Assembly: GCA_030998225.1 (NCBI GenBank) | Contig: JAPYXD010000695.1 | Coordinates: 3,143,001 to 3,207,000 of the forward strand | Source: Diplolepis rosae | Taxonomy: Eukaryota > Arthropoda > Insecta > Hymenoptera > Diplolepididae | DNA: 64,000 bases | Direction of reading: 5' to 3' | The notes under the pieces: generated by a model | The model's database searches: none | Told to the model about the DNA's origin: nothing | The model's input: only the letters and a program-made list of their open reading frames with translations | Part shown: positions 36,105 to 48,862 of the stretch, piece after piece | How the letters are laid out: each line of letters starts with the position of its first letter | How positions within the stretch are numbered: position 1 is the first letter of the stretch | Position numbers and translations under genes: made by a program

Positions 36105-37057
36105 TCAAGGAAACATCAATTCGGATTTTTCATCAATCAGAATTTGATTCACGTTGCAAAATATTTTCGATAAGAAGGTTGAAAGGGAATTTCACACAAG
36201 CTAAGTTACGCAAATTTTCAAAAATTTACCATCATTTAAACGCTTGTTTCGTGAAATTTTCAAAATTCTCAAAATAATTCACATCGAAATCATTACACAA
36301 TTATTTTGTATAAGAAAAACCCTAAACACGCTAATTTTCGTAAGAAATCATCTTCACTTTAAAAAAAAGTCTGTTGATAGTAAAATTACGTTCCTTTCAG
36401 AATGCATCCATTGAAATTAAGCAGATATCTTTTGTCTATCAACAGAATCGTTTCACTGTTAAAAAACTCATCTGTAAAATGCAAAACGAAAATAGTTTTG
36501 CCAATAAACTATTTCCTTTGACTCTGAAAAATCATTTAACTATTAAAGGATTGAATTTGTAGGCTAGCGGGCCATCAAAGGGTTATCACTCGTCCTTTTT
36601 TTTATTGATTTTGTAAAGCGTCCTTAAATTTCATTGAATATGATGTTTTTCATCAAAAATCTAGGTATACTTGAAAATTTCAATTTATTAAAATTTACAT
36701 TTAATAATTATTGTTCTTTTTCCGAATATAATAAAATAGAATTATGATGAAAAGCGAGAAAATCTAAAAATTTTCAATGAAATTGAAAAAAATGCAAGCA
36801 AAGTTGTATCTTAAAATTTCTTTAAGCTGAAATCTAAGACGGATCGTTATTATAATATTGGTAATGATTCTTATAGGTTATATCATACAATTTGTTTTAT
36901 TTTAACCTCAAAATTATATTTCCTTTGTACCTCAAAGGATTAAATTTGCAGGCCAAAGGAAATACTTTGACAGTCTTTTAACTGTTAAAGGCCAATTTTG
37001 AATAGAAAATCCTTTAATAATGAAGAGAATCATTTGACAGTCAATAGTCTATTTTTA
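36105..37057. other. Non-coding with TAAAGGAT/CTTTGACAGT word repeats
   Basis: About 36330-36570 and 36890-37050 reuse AAAGGATT, GTTAAAGG, TTTGACAGT and AGGCTAG/AGGCCAAA words in both orientations. They look like a decayed word-type element. Frames at 36095-36562 are not supported. Confidence 0.45.
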
Positions 37058-37302
37058 CTCTCTAAATATGAACCAGTAAAAATCTACTGATTATCAGTGA
37101 AATTTGACTGATTCAAATAGCCAAAAAGAGTTTACTGTAAATCAGTCAAATTTCACTGATTACTTCAGTGGAAATTAACTAAATTAAAAGTGAAAAGTAT
37201 TTTTTTCATTGATTCAATCAGTGAAAATTAACTGATTTGTCATTGAAAAATATTTTTGCACTGATGAATCAGTGAAAATTTGACTGATTCAGATTTAGAG
37301 AG
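37058..37302 (+). mobile_element. CAGT-family MITE, copy 11 (245 bp)
   Basis: Ends CTCTCTAAATATGAACCAGT...AGATTTAGAGAG with TA duplicates. A few bases have diverged, and a block of about 27 bp is missing relative to the 272-bp form. Confidence 0.9.
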
Positions 37303-38573
37303 TATTCAAAGTTATTTAATTAAAAATTGTGAAACTTCTTTGAAAATTCTTTGAACTTTTCTGTTGCCGTAATTCATAATAATTACCAAAAAGCACCCAA
37401 GCAAAACCTTATAGTATTCCCAATACTTAGTAATATTCCCTGAATAATTCAACATCTCCGATCATAAATAAGAGCAAGAGAGAAAGTGATGCGAATAAAA
37501 ATCCGTAATAAGCATATATTTGGATCGTAATGAGCTGCGTTGCATACGCGAGAGAAAGTAATTTTGGTGTGAAATTATTCTGGGGCAAATCGATAGACCT
37601 ATAAGTAAGTTAATCATCGGTCATTATTTTTTATAATTCTTTAACATCGTGGACAACCGATTGGTTCTCCGTGATTAGGAAGCTGCAGAGGGCGGAAGCT
37701 GAAACGGTTCCGGAAATGAGAACTCCTCGACTCGAGGTAAACTTAGTTTCCCACCGCCTCGAGATGTAGGTTAGACAAGACTGTTTTCTTGATTTCGAGC
37801 ATAATATAAAGGCTGCAAAAAGTTTTAAGCAGATTTGGCGACTCAACACTTAATGATCCATATATGTATTTCTTTAAGAAATATTGGACAATTTTGACAT
37901 GAGTACTAGAACCCAGGAAAGAAGGAATAAGAGAGTCTCTCGTGTTATTTATTTGGTCTGTTTATGTTGAGAAAGTAGATCTAAACTCGCACAAAAAATT
38001 AAGTATCTGTAAGAATACATTACTTGTATATACTCTTTTTTCAAGAATATTGCAGAAAGATTTACAACTCATTCAAAAAGTATTTGAAATTTTTTAAAAT
38101 GGTAAATTTATTTAAAAGATGGAATTTTAAAAAGAGAATTTAGATTTGTGAAAGTCAAGCGACAAAGTTTAGGTATCCTTGACATTTAAAATTCCGTTCG
38201 TGACATAAACACATAAATAAGTCTCTATGAAGGAAGGAACATCCTTTGCACCAGCCCTCATGAAAAACACCCTATTTCATATGCGCAGAGCGTTTTCCGA
38301 ATTAACACAATAGACACAAAAAGTTGAGTCAGCGTCCCACCAAGTTCAGGTTTAAGATTGAATGAAAAATAATATTCAATTCAAAGAAAGAATAAAAGAA
38401 GGGAAACCTTAAAAGATGTTTGTGTTCTTGATAAACACTTAGCAGATATGTGTTTTTGTCCTGATAAAAAGAACAATTATGTGGTTATCAGAAGTTACAG
38501 CAGCTATGCGTTTTCAAAATCATGATTATTATGAAAATCATTAACGCATGCATGTTGTATTATATTCACTGTT
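37303..38573. other. Single-copy-looking non-coding DNA with a GC-richer core
   Basis: 37640-37780 is unusually GC-rich for the window. On the plus strand an open stretch there ends at CTCGAG followed by GTAAAC, a plausible 5' splice site near 37735, but no acceptor or protein family supports an exon. Noted as a possible exon or regulatory element only. Confidence 0.35.
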
Positions 38574-38835
38574 AGAAATGTTCGAAAATCTACTAAATTT
38601 TTATGTTACTTGTAATGTAAAATTTGACGATATTCATAATGTTTTTGAGTAAAGGTATTTTAGAATTGCGAAAAATGTATTGAATTTTCTGAAATTTTTC
38701 TTAATATTATAAAACCCAACTGAATTTTCATAAAATGTATCTTAAAATTACCAAACTGTAACAGAACTTTTATAAAATTTATCATAAATTATTCCTGTTA
38801 CAAGTTTCAGAATTTCCAGATACAAGTATCAGACT
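38574..38835. repeat. Interspersed repeat I, copy 2
   Basis: Same block order as 13184-13520 (ACTGTTAGAAATGTTCG, AATTTGACGATATTCATAAT, TTTTTGAGTAAAGGTATTTT, CCAAACTGTAACAGAA), with a shorter middle. Confidence 0.65.
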
Positions 38836-38892
38836 ACTCGTTAGTGATTTATTTTGAATTTAAAAAAATACACAAAAAAAGGTTGTTAACAT

Positions 38893-39272
38893 AAGATTTA
38901 TTTGATGGAAAATTAAGTAATTAACATTTATTTCTACGAGTTGATATACAAAGTTTGAAATTGCTTCGAAGTAAATATTTCTTTGGTATAAAGCAAATTT
39001 TAACAATTTTTTCTCAAATATGTAAGCATTATTAAATATTTCTTTTGTTTTTAAACAATGACAGAATCTATCCGTACACACAATATGTTTTACATATTTA
39101 TGTGAAAATTGTTAAATTTTTTCTAAAGTTCTTCTTCAAGTATTTTATTCTGATCTTATGTAAAATTTGCTTTACACCGGAAAAATATTTACTTTGAAGC
39201 AATCTCAAACTTTATGTATCAACTCATAGAAATAAATGTTAATTACTTAATTTTCCATCAAAGAAATTTATT
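38893..39272. mobile_element. Foldback element with about 115-bp arms
   Basis: TTGATGGAAAATTAAGTAAT and TTTCTACGAGTTGATATACA in the left arm return inverted at 39185-39272. The centre is about 150 bp. The TTCTTTGGTATAAAG word is also used at 35680. Non-coding. Confidence 0.8.
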
Positions 39273-39280
39273 GAGGGTCA

Positions 39281-42200
39281 ATATAATTCCTGGTTTTAAT
39301 ATTAGAATCATTAACTTTGAATTATAATAATTGTGGCGCAAAGAACATCATTTTGCCTTCTAAACACTGTAAAATTATCACTCAGTGCAGAAAAACCTGA
39401 ACAAGCTAACGATACTTTCTATTAATTCTGCAGTAATTGGAGCGAATTGAGCAGCTTTTAATAATCGACATGCTCTCATATGTGCAACGAATACGTAGTT
39501 TGTGCCCAGGATCTTGGCTTGGTCAAGGCACCATGTTCACCGAACGATGCAACTATGCTATGGCTATAGTATGGTTCAAGGTCGGCCGACAAAGAACAAC
39601 GAAGAAAGCTATTTATAGATGTACCTAAGTACACAGGGGCATTAACCATCAGAGTGGGACCAGTAACAGAAGTTAAATATTAACTCAACTAACAAAGTTG
39701 GAACATTCCTAGACATAGGAATATATACATATGTGAAACAGATTTTCAAGAACAGGTTTGATAACAAGCTAAAACTGTGCAAGAAGCTATGTTGATGGAT
39801 TTTAAAGAAAAAGTATGTCTCCTGATTATAAAACTGTATGAAACATAAATATAAATCATAAAGAAAAGTGAAAGATAACAGAAAATAGAAAACATAAAAT
39901 CTTAAAAAGAAGAAGATAATGAAATCAATGTAATCTGCTAATCTATATGTTCTGATTGTAAAATTGCACGTCGGCAATTCTTGATATTTTAATTGTTCTT
40001 GAATATCTGCTTTGAGGATATAATATGATACTAAAGTGATTATCGCAGTATTACTAAAGAAGACAGAATCATGATAATTATCGTGACACCGAACCAGAGT
40101 CAACAAATTGGAATCTGAACATTAGCATATCAAGAAAAAATAGTTTGCTGTTTCTCTATCTGAAATCGCAACTGTTGACCTTCTCAAATTAGTCTTTAGT
40201 TAATTATTTGCATACATAAACAAGACATAAAAAAGTATGGAAGGAGAAATGCATAGATGAGAATTTGAAATGATACTAAACATAAGATCTATGCAAATAT
40301 ATGAATATTTCCTGCAGCAAAAGATCCTATCGCTGCATCAGGAGCAGGATTAGAATCTCTAATGTGCAAGGAAAATCATATTCTCCATATCACCACCACA
40401 TTCTCTAAATGAAGGGAAACAACATGCCTCAATATTTATCACCACACCCATGACTATGATCTACAGAATCCAACCACCATAAAAATGAATGTCATACTTC
40501 ATGAAAATCTGATTCATAAAACTGGATTGTGTTCAACGAATTGGAGTTTGTAGTTTATATAGACCAGAGTGCCATTTTGCAGAATGTTGCAACTTTTAAA
40601 CGGAGTATTACAAATTTTATATGTTTCTAATTCCAAACGTAATATAATGTTAGACATAGTCCGCAATTTGCACGTGTTGGTAACATTCTTCTCACTTGAA
40701 AACTATCATTGGGTTGGAAGGAAAGATTTTACGGCTCCTGAAAAATCCTCGGAGATTCTATCGATCTTGTATCGAGCGTGCAAATCACATATTTATGTGG
40801 ATATCCGAGTAAAACACCTCCTCTTTGGCGCCATGTTACACGAAGGTTCTTCAAGAATTCAAGGTGTCCGATACAATGACAAGCAACTTCTGTAACGTGA
40901 GGGCATTTACACTCAAATTACTTAATGATGTAAAGATCAAGATAATGTTAACCATTTACAGAATTGAATTTGCCATAGCGGGTCGTCCCTTGCGTTTCAT
41001 GTTGAGGAACACTTAAAGGAAAGGGTTTTTAGTCGATCTGATTATATAATAAATCATTTTTAAGAATGCTATGATGTGCGAAAATTGTGGACGTCAATTA
41101 TTTTAATCGCAATACAATGAGACATCTAAAATTATAATTTTCTCCTCGTTAGTCAAATCAGATTGTTTAGATCATCTAATAAGCCCTTCCAAGCAGCATT
41201 TAAACTCATTCCTTTATAACTTGCACATGATCACTTTTACAAGTCTAATTTGAACTCGTTAACTAAATCTGAAAGTGTATTCTTCACAATTTTTCATCGG
41301 ATCTCCATAACCATATGATACAGTTATGTTATTATCATAATATTAAGTATGTGTATGTAATTTTATGTGCATAATATCCCATGCACATAATTACATAAAA
41401 CAGTTAGATTAACAAAGTTTACGCGCAGCACAACTTCCTCACAGAAAACAAAAGAAAATGCTGTTTTTCAAGAACTCTAAATTCCAAATTTTCTCACCAA
41501 ACGCATTATTAGAGCCAATAAAAGAGGACTTTCTCAAACAATAATACCGGATTGTGTAACTGTTTTTAACGGAAACTCCCAGTTGCTGAACTCGAAGATC
41601 ATCAAAATTTCACTTTTCTCACGAAATTATACCGAGTCGAAGAAAGTAATGGAAGTTCTTCATTTTTTATTAAATATTTGATAATTGCAAAATTATTTGC
41701 TCAAAACTGATTTTATAGCAGAAACAAGTATTAATTTATGCTTATAATAATGCATCATATATCATTATCACCTCGCAACGAATGATTGCTCATCAATATT
41801 TTATAACTAATTAACCAAACGAATCTTAGGCTTATCTTGAAGCGAGCATCGATTCACCGTTTGAACTAAAGACGCTAGCAATGGCGAGTCATCCGGAAAC
41901 TTGGGAGCAATGATCCTACTCACTCATTGTTTTCTTGGACGTAGTTCAAGGCAACCGTTGATCATCCATGGCGCCTCACTCGGAAATTTGTCCGCAGAAA
42001 CACCTTCCGCATGAAGAAATCCACCACCATGTATAACAAGAACAACAGTTCCTTTTGTTTTTTTTAATCCCTCGACCCTCTCAACAAGTAAGCCGGTTAC
42101 TCCACCTGTTGTCGGCTCTTTTCACGGAGCTCCAGTTCCCCTTTTTATTTTTATTTCTTTTTTATTGGGTATTAATTTACTTGCCGGTTTTGATATCGGA

Positions 42201-42759
42201 TTTTTGTTTCGGATATGTTTGTAAAAAATGGATGAAAGGCGCGATGCGAAAAATTGGTGAGGAGAGGTCGAAAGTGAAGGATCGAGAAAGACGCGTGCAC
42301 GGAACTTTATTTTTTTAATAAGTTGGTCCCGGTGGCCATCGGCAACACGATCTTAGGCTCGACTGCAACCAGTCGTTGGACATCGCTAGCTTCGAACCCA
42401 TGGAATCCTGTCTCATGCTGGTACTACCACTCCACTCCACTTCATTCCGATCCATGTCTCCACTCCCACTCCTAAGATTATTCTTACCTGTGCAGGAATA
42501 TTGTGTACGGTACTCGGATTCGTAGAAATATGCGTGCATGCATACATACAGGTAGGTGTGTTCTATGCATGCACGCAATCAAATATCTTCAGTTTACTTC
42601 AATTGGGCCCTAAACGCCTAAACTGCCTCAGATTTTCCGTTTCGCACGAAACGAGCCGAGGATGAGGAAACGGATTGTGAAATACAAACCTATTCCTTAG
42701 TTATGGGCAAAAAATTTTTATTGACGGGGGGGTCAGGTAATAATATCGAAGAGGAAGAA
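39281..42759. other. Largest repeat-poor block in the window (3.5 kb)
   Basis: No copy of any repeat family listed here is seen. Composition is less skewed, especially 39430-39640, 40560-41020, 41850-42060 and 42300-42700. The longest frames (154 codons at 39642-40106 minus; 108 at 40569-40895 plus; 87 at 42055-42318 plus) have no recognisable domain. The first is hydrophobic and AT-driven. The block may hold non-coding exons, a lncRNA or enhancers. Confidence 0.4.
42489..42720 (-). other. Candidate 5' non-coding exon ending at a strong splice donor
   Basis: On the minus strand CTGCACAG is followed by GTAAGAATA (donor at 42486-42487), a near-consensus 5' splice site at the end of a relatively GC-rich block. 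It lies on the same strand as the LRR gene and could be an upstream exon spliced to the acceptor at 566. The exon start is arbitrary and the link is inference. Confidence 0.2.
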
Positions 42760-42952
42760 ATGACAAACGTTGTGGAAGATAAGAGCGGGTCTACTATAAG
42801 CGCGAATCACATTTCAATTTTTAGATAATCTCATATTTTTACAGTAATCAAAATAAAAAATAATATAAATTTTAATTTCATCGAGAAAAAAATTACATTT
42901 ACTGAGACCATCAGTTTGAATAGTGGGAACATAACATTTCTGTAAATTTAAG
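42760..42952. repeat. Duplicated segment, copy 1
   Basis: Matches 45841-46035 closely over about 190 bp (ATGACAAACGTTGTGGAAGA, CTACTATAAGCGCGAATCAC, ACTGAGACCATCAGTTTGAA). It ends at TTAAGGTAGTTGTCG, a left end of the TTAA family F. Confidence 0.75.
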
Positions 42953-42980
42953 GTAGTTGTCGTGCCAAAATCAGTCTCTG

Positions 42981-43252
42981 CTCTCTAAATCTGAATCAGT
43001 CAAAATCTACTGATTATCAGTGAAATTTAACTGATTCAAATAGCTAAAAAGAGGTTACTGTGAATCAGTCAAATTTCACTGATTATTTCAGTAAAAATTA
43101 ACTGATTTAACAGTGAAAAATATTTTTTCCACTGATGAAACAGTCAAAATTAACTGATTTAACAGTGAAAAATATTTTTTCACTGATGAATCAGTGAAAA
43201 GGCAACTCACTGATTCAATCGGTGAAAATTTGACTGATTCAGATTAAGAGAG
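42981..43252 (+). mobile_element. CAGT-family MITE, copy 12 (full, TG duplication)
   Basis: 272 bp, ends CTCTCTAAAT and ATTAAGAGAG (one change). TG at 42979-42980 and 43253-43254. Confidence 0.92.
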
Positions 43253-43264
43253 TGGAAAAAGAAG

Positions 43265-44335
43265 TTCTTCTATGATTTCAGTAACTTTTTAATAAATTAC
43301 ATGATTAAAATAATTTATTTATTTTCTTCCAAATATCTCAAAAAGGAAAAACAATCGTAGACTTTATTTAAGGAAACGATTTTGCAGAACAACGCTTATT
43401 TCGTATCTCACATATTTTGGTGAAAAAAATCGAATTTTTTTAATATTAAAAATCAAAACATAAAATATACATCCTGTCCCGAAATTTCTTTATGAGAATT
43501 TGTAGACCTCATTTAGGCAAACAATTTTCCATCTAAACGTTTTTTTTGTATCTCAAATATTTTGTCTAAAAAATGAAATTATTGAATTTTAATCGTATTT
43601 TTTGGAATTAAAACGAAAAATATATGTTTTATCAGAAACTGTGTGAGACAAAACTTTTAGATCTTTTTGAAACTAACAACTTTGTATTCTTACGTTTTTT
43701 TCGTATTTCGAATATTATTGTTAAAAAATTGAATTTTGGATTTTCAATAATTTTTTTTTTAATTAAAAAGAAAAATATGCATCTTATGAAAAAATGTTAC
43801 AATTCAAATTTGTAGGTCTTTATTTATTCAATAATATTGTATCATAACGTTTTTTCGTATCTCGTATAATTTAACTGGAAAATGGAATTTCTGTATTGAC
43901 TTTTTTCGAATTTGAATATGCTGTAACATTTCTAATTTTGATTTAATCAAAAAATGTTATCAGGATAATTTGTAGAGATTTATGAGCACTATCAAAAACT
44001 AGTATTGAAATTTTTGATTTTTTCAAAAAATTATTTTCAAAAACACAAAAGTAGTGCTCAATCCCTCAATTTTGATTGGATGTGGCTGGTTAACGAACTT
44101 GTCCTTACTTTTTCGGCTCCGATAAAGTGTACCAAAGATCAATTCAATCTGATAATTCTATCGAGAGTTATGCCGCACACGACCTACAGACAGACAGACA
44201 GACAGACACTTTCGTAAAAACCCCTTTTTCGAACTCAGGGGGTCTCAAAACGTAAAGATTTGATGAAATTTTCGAAAGTTATTTTTCACATAAAACCAAT
44301 ACCTTCTCATCCATGATGAGAATGTAATAAAAATT
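43265..44335 (-). repeat. Repeat B, copy 8
   Basis: Starts inside the repeat (TTTCAGTAACTTTTTAATAA) and runs through the module region, GGCTGGTTAACGAACTTGTC, four GACA units near 44188 and CCTTCTCATCCATGATGAGA at the far end. The GC-rich end is absent. Confidence 0.88.
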
Positions 44336-44384
44336 ACGAAAAATAATATTTTAATAATGTTTTTCAAGTTTATTTATTATAATT

Positions 44385-45612
44385 TGATAATAAAGCTCAA
44401 ACCAATTTTATAATAATATTACAAATGATGTGAATTACACATTTTCTCAAAGTCACTCAATTTCTTTTTGAAATTAAGTGAAACAGGAAATTCAATTTAC
44501 TTCAAGCTCTATCAGCCTTAAGGAACACATTCCCATCATGACACTCGCGCTTCGCGTTCGATTGTCTGTATACATTTCTGTAACTTTCTAATAATTTACG
44601 TGATTACAAAAATGTATCTTCTTCAAAATATCCCAAAAAGGAGAAAAATTTGCAGTCTATTTTTAAGCAAAAATTTTTTTTTTAACGCTTATTTTTTTGT
44701 TTTTCAATAGTGTTTTTTTAAAGCCAAAACATAAAATACACATCTTGTTAAAAAATGTCCTACTGAGAATATGTAGACCTCATTTATATAAATAATTTTC
44801 CAATTCAACGTTTTTTTCGTATCTCATATATTTTGTTTAAGAAATGGAACTTTTAAATTATAATCTTATTTTTTGAAATCACAATCAAAAATATACGTTT
44901 GATCAGAAACTATGTAAGACAAAATTTGTTGATCTTATTAAAACGAACTATTTTGCAAACTTAGGTTTTTTTCGTATTTCACATATTATTGGTAAAAAAA
45001 TGAATTTTGGATTTTCAATAGTATTTTTTTTATTTAATTAGTTGAGTTTGAACGACTTTTTCCACAGAAAGATTTTCAAAATTCTTTAGTATTTTTTTAA
45101 ATTAAAAAGAAAAATATACATCTTATGAAAAAATATGGCGATTCAAATTTGTAGATCTTTATGTTGTAAACAATTTTGTATCATAACTTTTTTTTCGTAT
45201 TTCGTATAATTTAACTGGAAAATGGAATTTAGATATTGACTTTGTTCAAGTTTTAACATACTGTAACTTTCTTAATTTTGATTTAATCGAAAAATGTTAT
45301 TAGGATAATTAGTAGATTCATGAGAACTATCGAGAACCAGTATTGAAATTTTGGATTTTTTCATAAAGTTTTTTTCAAAAACACCAAAAATTCTCCTATT
45401 TTGACAATTTTCGTCAGGTGTGACTGGTTCATAATTCTATCGAGAGTTATCGAGTATACGATCTACTACTACTACTACTACAGACAGACATACCTTTTCG
45501 TAAAAACCATTTTTTCCGACTCAGGGGGTCTCAAAACGTAAAGATTTGATAAAAATTTCGAAACTCATTTTTCACACAAAACTAATACCTTCTCATTCAT
45601 GATGATAATGTA
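44385..45612 (-). repeat. Repeat B, copy 9, with a SINE relic inside
   Basis: Same orientation and immediately after copy 8. Includes AAGCTCAAACCAATTTTATA, CACTCGCGCTTCGCGTTCG and the terminal CTTCTCATTCATGATGATAA. It holds a 57-bp SINE remnant at 45031-45087, and a CTA triplet run at 45464-45481 expands before the GACA tract. Confidence 0.88.
45031..45087 (+). repeat. Ends-only SINE relic with 11-bp target duplication
   Basis: Contains only the SINE head (AATTAGTTGAGTTTGAA) joined to its tail (ACTTTTTCCACAGAAAG...AATTCTTT). The tRNA-like body is missing. AGTATTTTTTT occurs at 45020-45030 and 45088-45098, a clear target duplication in Repeat B. Confidence 0.8.
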
Positions 45613-46090
45613 AAAGGAAATAAATTTTAATTTCACCGAGAAAAAAATTACATTTACTGAGACCATTAGTTAGAATAGTGGGAACATAACATTTCTGTAA
45701 ATTTAAGACATTTTAGTAAAATTATCTATTTTTTTTTCTAATAATAGCAGGTGTGTCGATAAGTCTTACAGAAATGCCTGTTTAATTTATAGAATAACGA
45801 ATTTTTGTAAAAATGTTAATTCAACATGCATTTCTGTAATATGACAAACGTTGTGTACGATAAGAGCGTGTCTACTATAAGCGCGAATCACATTTCAATT
45901 TTTAGATAATCTCATATTTTTACAGTAATCAAAATAAAAAATTAATTAAATTTTAATTTCACTGAGAAAAAAATAAAATTAACTGAGACCATCAGTTGGA
46001 ATAGTGGGAGAGTAAAATTTCTGTAAATTTTAGACATTTTTAGTATAATTTACAGTTAAGAATCTTAACTAATTTACATTTAGAGAGTAC
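45613..46090. repeat. Word-family fragments and duplicated segment, copy 2
   Basis: 45617-45840 and 45955-46060 carry CCGAGAAAAAAATTACATTT, ACTGAGACCAT and TTTCTGTAAATTTAAG words. 45841-46035 is the partner of 42760-42952. An ACATTTAGAGAG right end, followed by TA, closes it at 46087. Confidence 0.6.
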
Positions 46091-47483
46091 TCCATAAAGA
46101 TAAAAATCTGTCAGATTTACAAAGTCTATTCACTTGATTAAAATTACTTGCTTTTTCACTAATTTAATTGTGTGATTTTTTTTTAATCGACATTTAATAA
46201 GTTAATTTTTTTATTTTATTCATTGATTTGATTTATATTTTATTTTTCTATGATTTCACTGAATAAACTTATTGAATGATATGAAATGAGTCACGGAATA
46301 AATAATGTAAATAAACTAATGATAGAAATTGAAAGAGTATGCTATAATAATTACAGTATAGCGTTTCTGTAAAGTTTACGGATATTTTATTACAATTTAC
46401 CAAGTTTATATGCGGCAAATATTGATAGAATATTTCAAATTTACATTTCCGAAAAATTTCTTGTTCTCATAATTTAACAGATATTTCAATAAGATTTACC
46501 GAAAGGTCAGTTAAGTTTGCAATAAATTGTTAAATTGAATTGGGAAATTTGTAAAATTTACAGAATTAGTAACTGATTCTAGTCATTGTATATATGCTGA
46601 CGATTCAGCAGAATTTATCTACGTGTCAATTGGATTTCATTGGTTTATCAGCATATATGCGCTGGTTGCAATCAGTGATTATGCTTACAGCTGATTATGC
46701 TGCTAAATTTTGCTGATTCCGATTTAGAGAGTGAGTCAAGGAATGAAATAGGTAAAAAAAGTATACTGATTTCAATTGAACGAGTATGCTAAAATGTAAT
46801 GTTTACAAATACTTTAATACAATCTACCCAGTTACTGTAAATGTTGAGAAAATATCTTAATTTTACTTTTCCGAAAATTTTTTCATTCTGATCTAATAGA
46901 ACTAATATTTCTGTAAAATTTAGCGATTATGCTGTTTTTATTTTAATAAATTTATTCAATACATCCAAAAAAATGATCTCTTTTTATATATATTACTTTT
47001 GGCTATTCGATCGATCATTTTGTACTGATTTTTAGTCAAAAAAATACTAAGTGCATAGCCGAAAGCGTGAAACTGATGTTAATTAAGTTACATTTCGAAT
47101 GATTAGGATTCTGAGGGCAAAGAATTAATTCTAGTTTGAAACTTACTATCATACTTGAATACTTTGACAAAATATAAAATAAAATGTTGACACATACAAA
47201 AATGGTTTTTATAAATTTCCTATTAAGTTACAAGATAAAAATATTGTAATTCTACTTTCAAAAAACTGAGTGACACTAAAAAGGAATATAAATTCATTTA
47301 CCAATAAAAATTTTGTGAATTTTGCTCGTTTCGTAAAGTATAGTACGAATTCGAATTTTATTACTAATTCTTGAATTTTCTTATATTTACAAAAAATCAT
47401 ATTACATTTAAAAAAATATTTTTTATGTGATATATTGATAGTCTTATATTCACAAAACTACAAAGTTAAGCCAAATCACCTTT
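46091..47483. other. Non-coding with several decayed word-type elements
   Basis: 46340-46560 and 46790-46930 repeat TTTACAGA/GTAAATTT words. 46570-46731 uses GCATATATGC, GCTGATT and CAGCAGAATT in both orientations and ends GATTTAGAGAG followed by TG, a variant right end of the CAGT group. No gene. The frame at 47209-47400 is unsupported. Confidence 0.5.
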
Positions 47484-47812
47484 TACGGAGAAAAGAAATT
47501 TACTACATTTACTGAGTTAGTAAATTAAAATAGTGACAGCATAAAAATTTCTGTAAATTAAACAGATATTTAAGTACAATTTACCGTTTGTTCGTAAACA
47601 TAACGAATTGCCGATGAATATTACGAAAATGCCTTTTGATTTTAAGATTTTGAAAAAAATTCTTTATACTTCAAATTTAACAGGCATTTCTGTAATATTT
47701 ATCGACAAATCTATTATATTTACACATAAGGGGTGAATTTTACTAAAATATCTGTTAAATTTACAGACATTTTATGCTGTTTTTATGATATTAACTTTTT
47801 CCTCATTTTGAA
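47484..47812. mobile_element. Palindromic element, CTGTAAATTTAACAG word family, copy 3
   Basis: Left TACGGAGAAAAGAAATTTAC. Arms share AAAATAGTGACAGCATAAAA, AACAGATATTTAAG / AAATATCTGTTAAATTTACAG and AAATGCC / GGCATTT. The right end is degraded. Confidence 0.7.
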
Positions 47813-48862
47813 GTCATCAGAATAAAATTGTATTTTAACGGTGACTGAACACCGAAGTAAAATCACTGCTGCTAGTAATTTATTACTATTGAATAAGAAT
47901 TTAGGCTGTTTTAAACTTTTGATGAGTGTTTACTGTATTTTTTTCTTCTCGTTAGAGATTTGATCAATCGTCTAGCAAATCAAATCACGAATTTTACGTA
48001 AATATTCGGTAATTTGGTGGCAGAAAATTAGTAGGTCTTTTTAAGTATTATGTGCCAAATAAAAAAAAATTAAGAAAAAGTTATTCTTTACAAAGTTGTT
48101 CCAACCATTTTTTTTATAGATTCGATAACTTGTTGGATTTGGCGAATAAATTATTTCGAATCAACTAAAATTTTTTCAAATCACCCACAATTTGTTTGAA
48201 TCAAATTGAAATTTTTATACCTTCAATAAAAAATTTTCCTTTATCAAATTTTTTTCTGAGCTGAAGAATTTAAAAAAAAAATTCGAAAAAAGACACGTGA
48301 AAACATTTATGAATAAAGAAGGCTTGATGGATAAGAATATAGATTTTTGTGCTGTAATTTAAACAATATTTTTGTGTCTTATTGTACTTTATTTTATTCT
48401 AAAGTCAAAACATATTTTTACCGTGGTTAATATTTTCCGTGAATTATCTTGCATTTTTAAATGAATAAGTTATTTTAATAAAGGTTTTTGACATTTCAGC
48501 TGAGGTATTCGTCAAAACACTTCAAATTTTATTTATATTTATGTTTAATTCCTGTTTATGAAATTTGGCTTACATCAGTCTCTAGCAATTTAAATTTTAT
48601 TTAAACTTTAAACTAAAAAGTGAATAAAATTTCAACTATTTTCTAACGATGTATATGTTTGTACATTCTAGCAACAAAAACTCTTGTTTGAAAATGGCTA
48701 CAGATATGTGTGTATATGTGTATGTCTGCATCTGACGAGAAACGATAACTTGAAAACGGGATAAGCCATAATCGTAAAATTTACAGGAATTGTAGTTTCT
48801 ATTGATTCCTTAAAGTAGATAGAACAGAATCACGATCGGACTCAAAGAAAAATTACATATTT
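47813..48862. other. AT-rich non-coding
   Basis: 48080-48270 carries decayed TTGAATCAA/CAACC words. The remainder is unmatched, with no supported coding frame. Confidence 0.35.

Noticed and set aside
39642..40106. 154-codon minus-strand frame, hydrophobic, longest in the window
   Set aside because: Phe/Tyr/Ile-rich composition is what AT-rich non-coding DNA gives on one strand. No domain, no codon-bias support, no splice context.
42055..42318. 87-codon plus frame with a Leu/Phe-rich first half and a basic tail
   Set aside because: Superficially like a membrane segment plus a charged tail, but it has a T-rich origin and no start context, neighbours or family evidence.
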